Positions 4,998-5,444 of a DNA stretch of 5,444 bases are shown piece by piece. The DNA is from Gammaproteobacteria bacterium (lineage in GTDB: Bacteria; Pseudomonadota; Gammaproteobacteria; Steroidobacterales; Steroidobacteraceae): contig JAFAVO010000298.1 of assembly GCA_019242385.1 (NCBI GenBank), positions 1-5,444 on the forward strand. Reading direction: 5' to 3'. Below the pieces are notes generated by a model. It had not been told where the DNA came from. It searched no databases and saw only the letters and a list, made by a program, of their open reading frames with translations. A program made the translations under genes and the position numbers. Numbering within the stretch: the stretch's first letter is position 1; each line of letters begins with the position of its first letter.

Positions 4998-5444
4998 TCA
5001 GCGAACCGCGCGCAGCAGCTTTGGAGCCACGAGCCAACGCAGCTCGCCCTGCCCGGCACGGGGAGCGCCGTGGAAGGCGATGAGTGCGAGCGACATCTTG
5101 CGCAGCTCGAATGCCCCACCTCCAGGACTGCCAGGGAGACAGGTCGAGATGAGGCGGCCCAGATCCGGTTGATGTCCAATCACCGCGAGCCGCTGGCCGC
5201 GAGTGTGCGCAAGCAGCACGAGCAGCTCATGAGGAGAGCCACCCGGCAGTAGCTGAGGGCAGAGAACGGCCCGCGGCCAGGCAGCATACTGCGTGAGCAG
5301 CGCCGCGGTCTGCCGCGTGCGCTCGAGGGGGCTTACCAGCACGCGTACCGGGCGCAGCCCGAGTTTCCTGATCCCTGCAGCGGCAGTCCGCGCGCGCATC
5401 ACTCCACGCGGCGACAGGGGCCGCGCGCCATCCTCTGGCCATCG
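4998..5444 (-). CDS. sixA: Phosphohistidine phosphatase SixA (partial, N-terminus missing)
   Basis: The frame is open to the right edge of the window, giving 148 residues and lacking the N-terminus. It begins RWPEDGARPLSPRG, matching the segment after the histidine-phosphatase RHG motif in SixA ('D-x-x-R-x-L-[ST]-x-x-G'). It continues with VLVSPLERTRQTA, containing a conserved phosphate-binding Arg, and RLAVIGHQPDLGRL, which carries the second conserved His. The catalytic RHG lies just outside the window, with roughly a dozen or so residues missing. SixA removes phosphate from phosphohistidine, for example on HPt domains of sensor kinases or phosphotransfer proteins, in the cytoplasm. An internal GTG at 5402 is not the real start, because the homology continues upstream of it. 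It converges on emrB with only 25 bp between stop codons and no clear terminator. Confidence 0.88.
   Translation of the reverse strand, partial: RWPEDGARPLSPRGVMRARTAAAGIRKLGLRPVRVLVSPLERTRQTAALLTQYAAWPRAVLCPQLLPGGSPHELLVLLAHTRGQRLAVIGHQPDLGRLISTCLPGSPGGGAFELRKMSLALIAFHGAPRAGQGELRWLVAPKLLRAVR

Noticed and set aside
4970..5000. Inverted repeat between emrB and sixA as a bidirectional terminator
   Set aside because: The pairing TGAGGCC/GGCTCA is partly just the two convergent TGA stops, has a bulge, a long loop and no T-tract.

Overview
This is a GC-rich, densely coding bacterial segment, most plausibly from a gammaproteobacterium. A UrcA-family secreted protein, an EmrAB-type efflux operon under a MarR regulator and a SixA phosphatase together loosely suggest the Xanthomonadales/Nevskiales/Steroidobacter area. 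That placement is inference from gene content only. No phage, insertion-sequence, CRISPR or other mobile signature was seen.

Layout. The last 31 codons of cysS (cysteinyl-tRNA synthetase) enter from the left on the + strand and are followed by a complete tRNA-Pro(UGG) gene with an encoded CCA end. Converging on these from the - strand is a small UrcA-family gene with a signal peptide (720 to 340). A 303-bp gene-free stretch (721-1023) holds a perfect 9-bp hairpin. Next comes a small - strand gene of unknown function (1281 to 1024), preceded by a clean Shine-Dalgarno. A 212-bp divergent intergenic region carries a near-consensus sigma-70 promoter reading right into marR.

The core of the window is marR (1494-1988), emrA (2085-3344) and emrB (3371-4972), all on the + strand: a regulator, a periplasmic adaptor and a 14-helix DHA2-type inner-membrane transporter. 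No outer-membrane channel gene accompanies them. The partial - strand gene at the right edge is sixA, which converges on emrB and lacks its N-terminus because the window ends.

How it works together. A 14-base sequence, ATAGTTGCCTAGGC, occurs exactly twice, in opposite orientations: once inside the spacer of the marR promoter and once in the marR-emrA gap. Both sites are centred on CCTAGG, and together they imply an 18-bp operator for the local MarR. The inferred circuit is autorepression of marR plus a second control point just ahead of emrAB, released by ligand (probably a hydrophobic toxic compound). Just inside emrB lies a perfect 22-bp palindrome that could affect its translation. I found no wholly new system here; the paired operators are the strongest unexplained-by-annotation signal.
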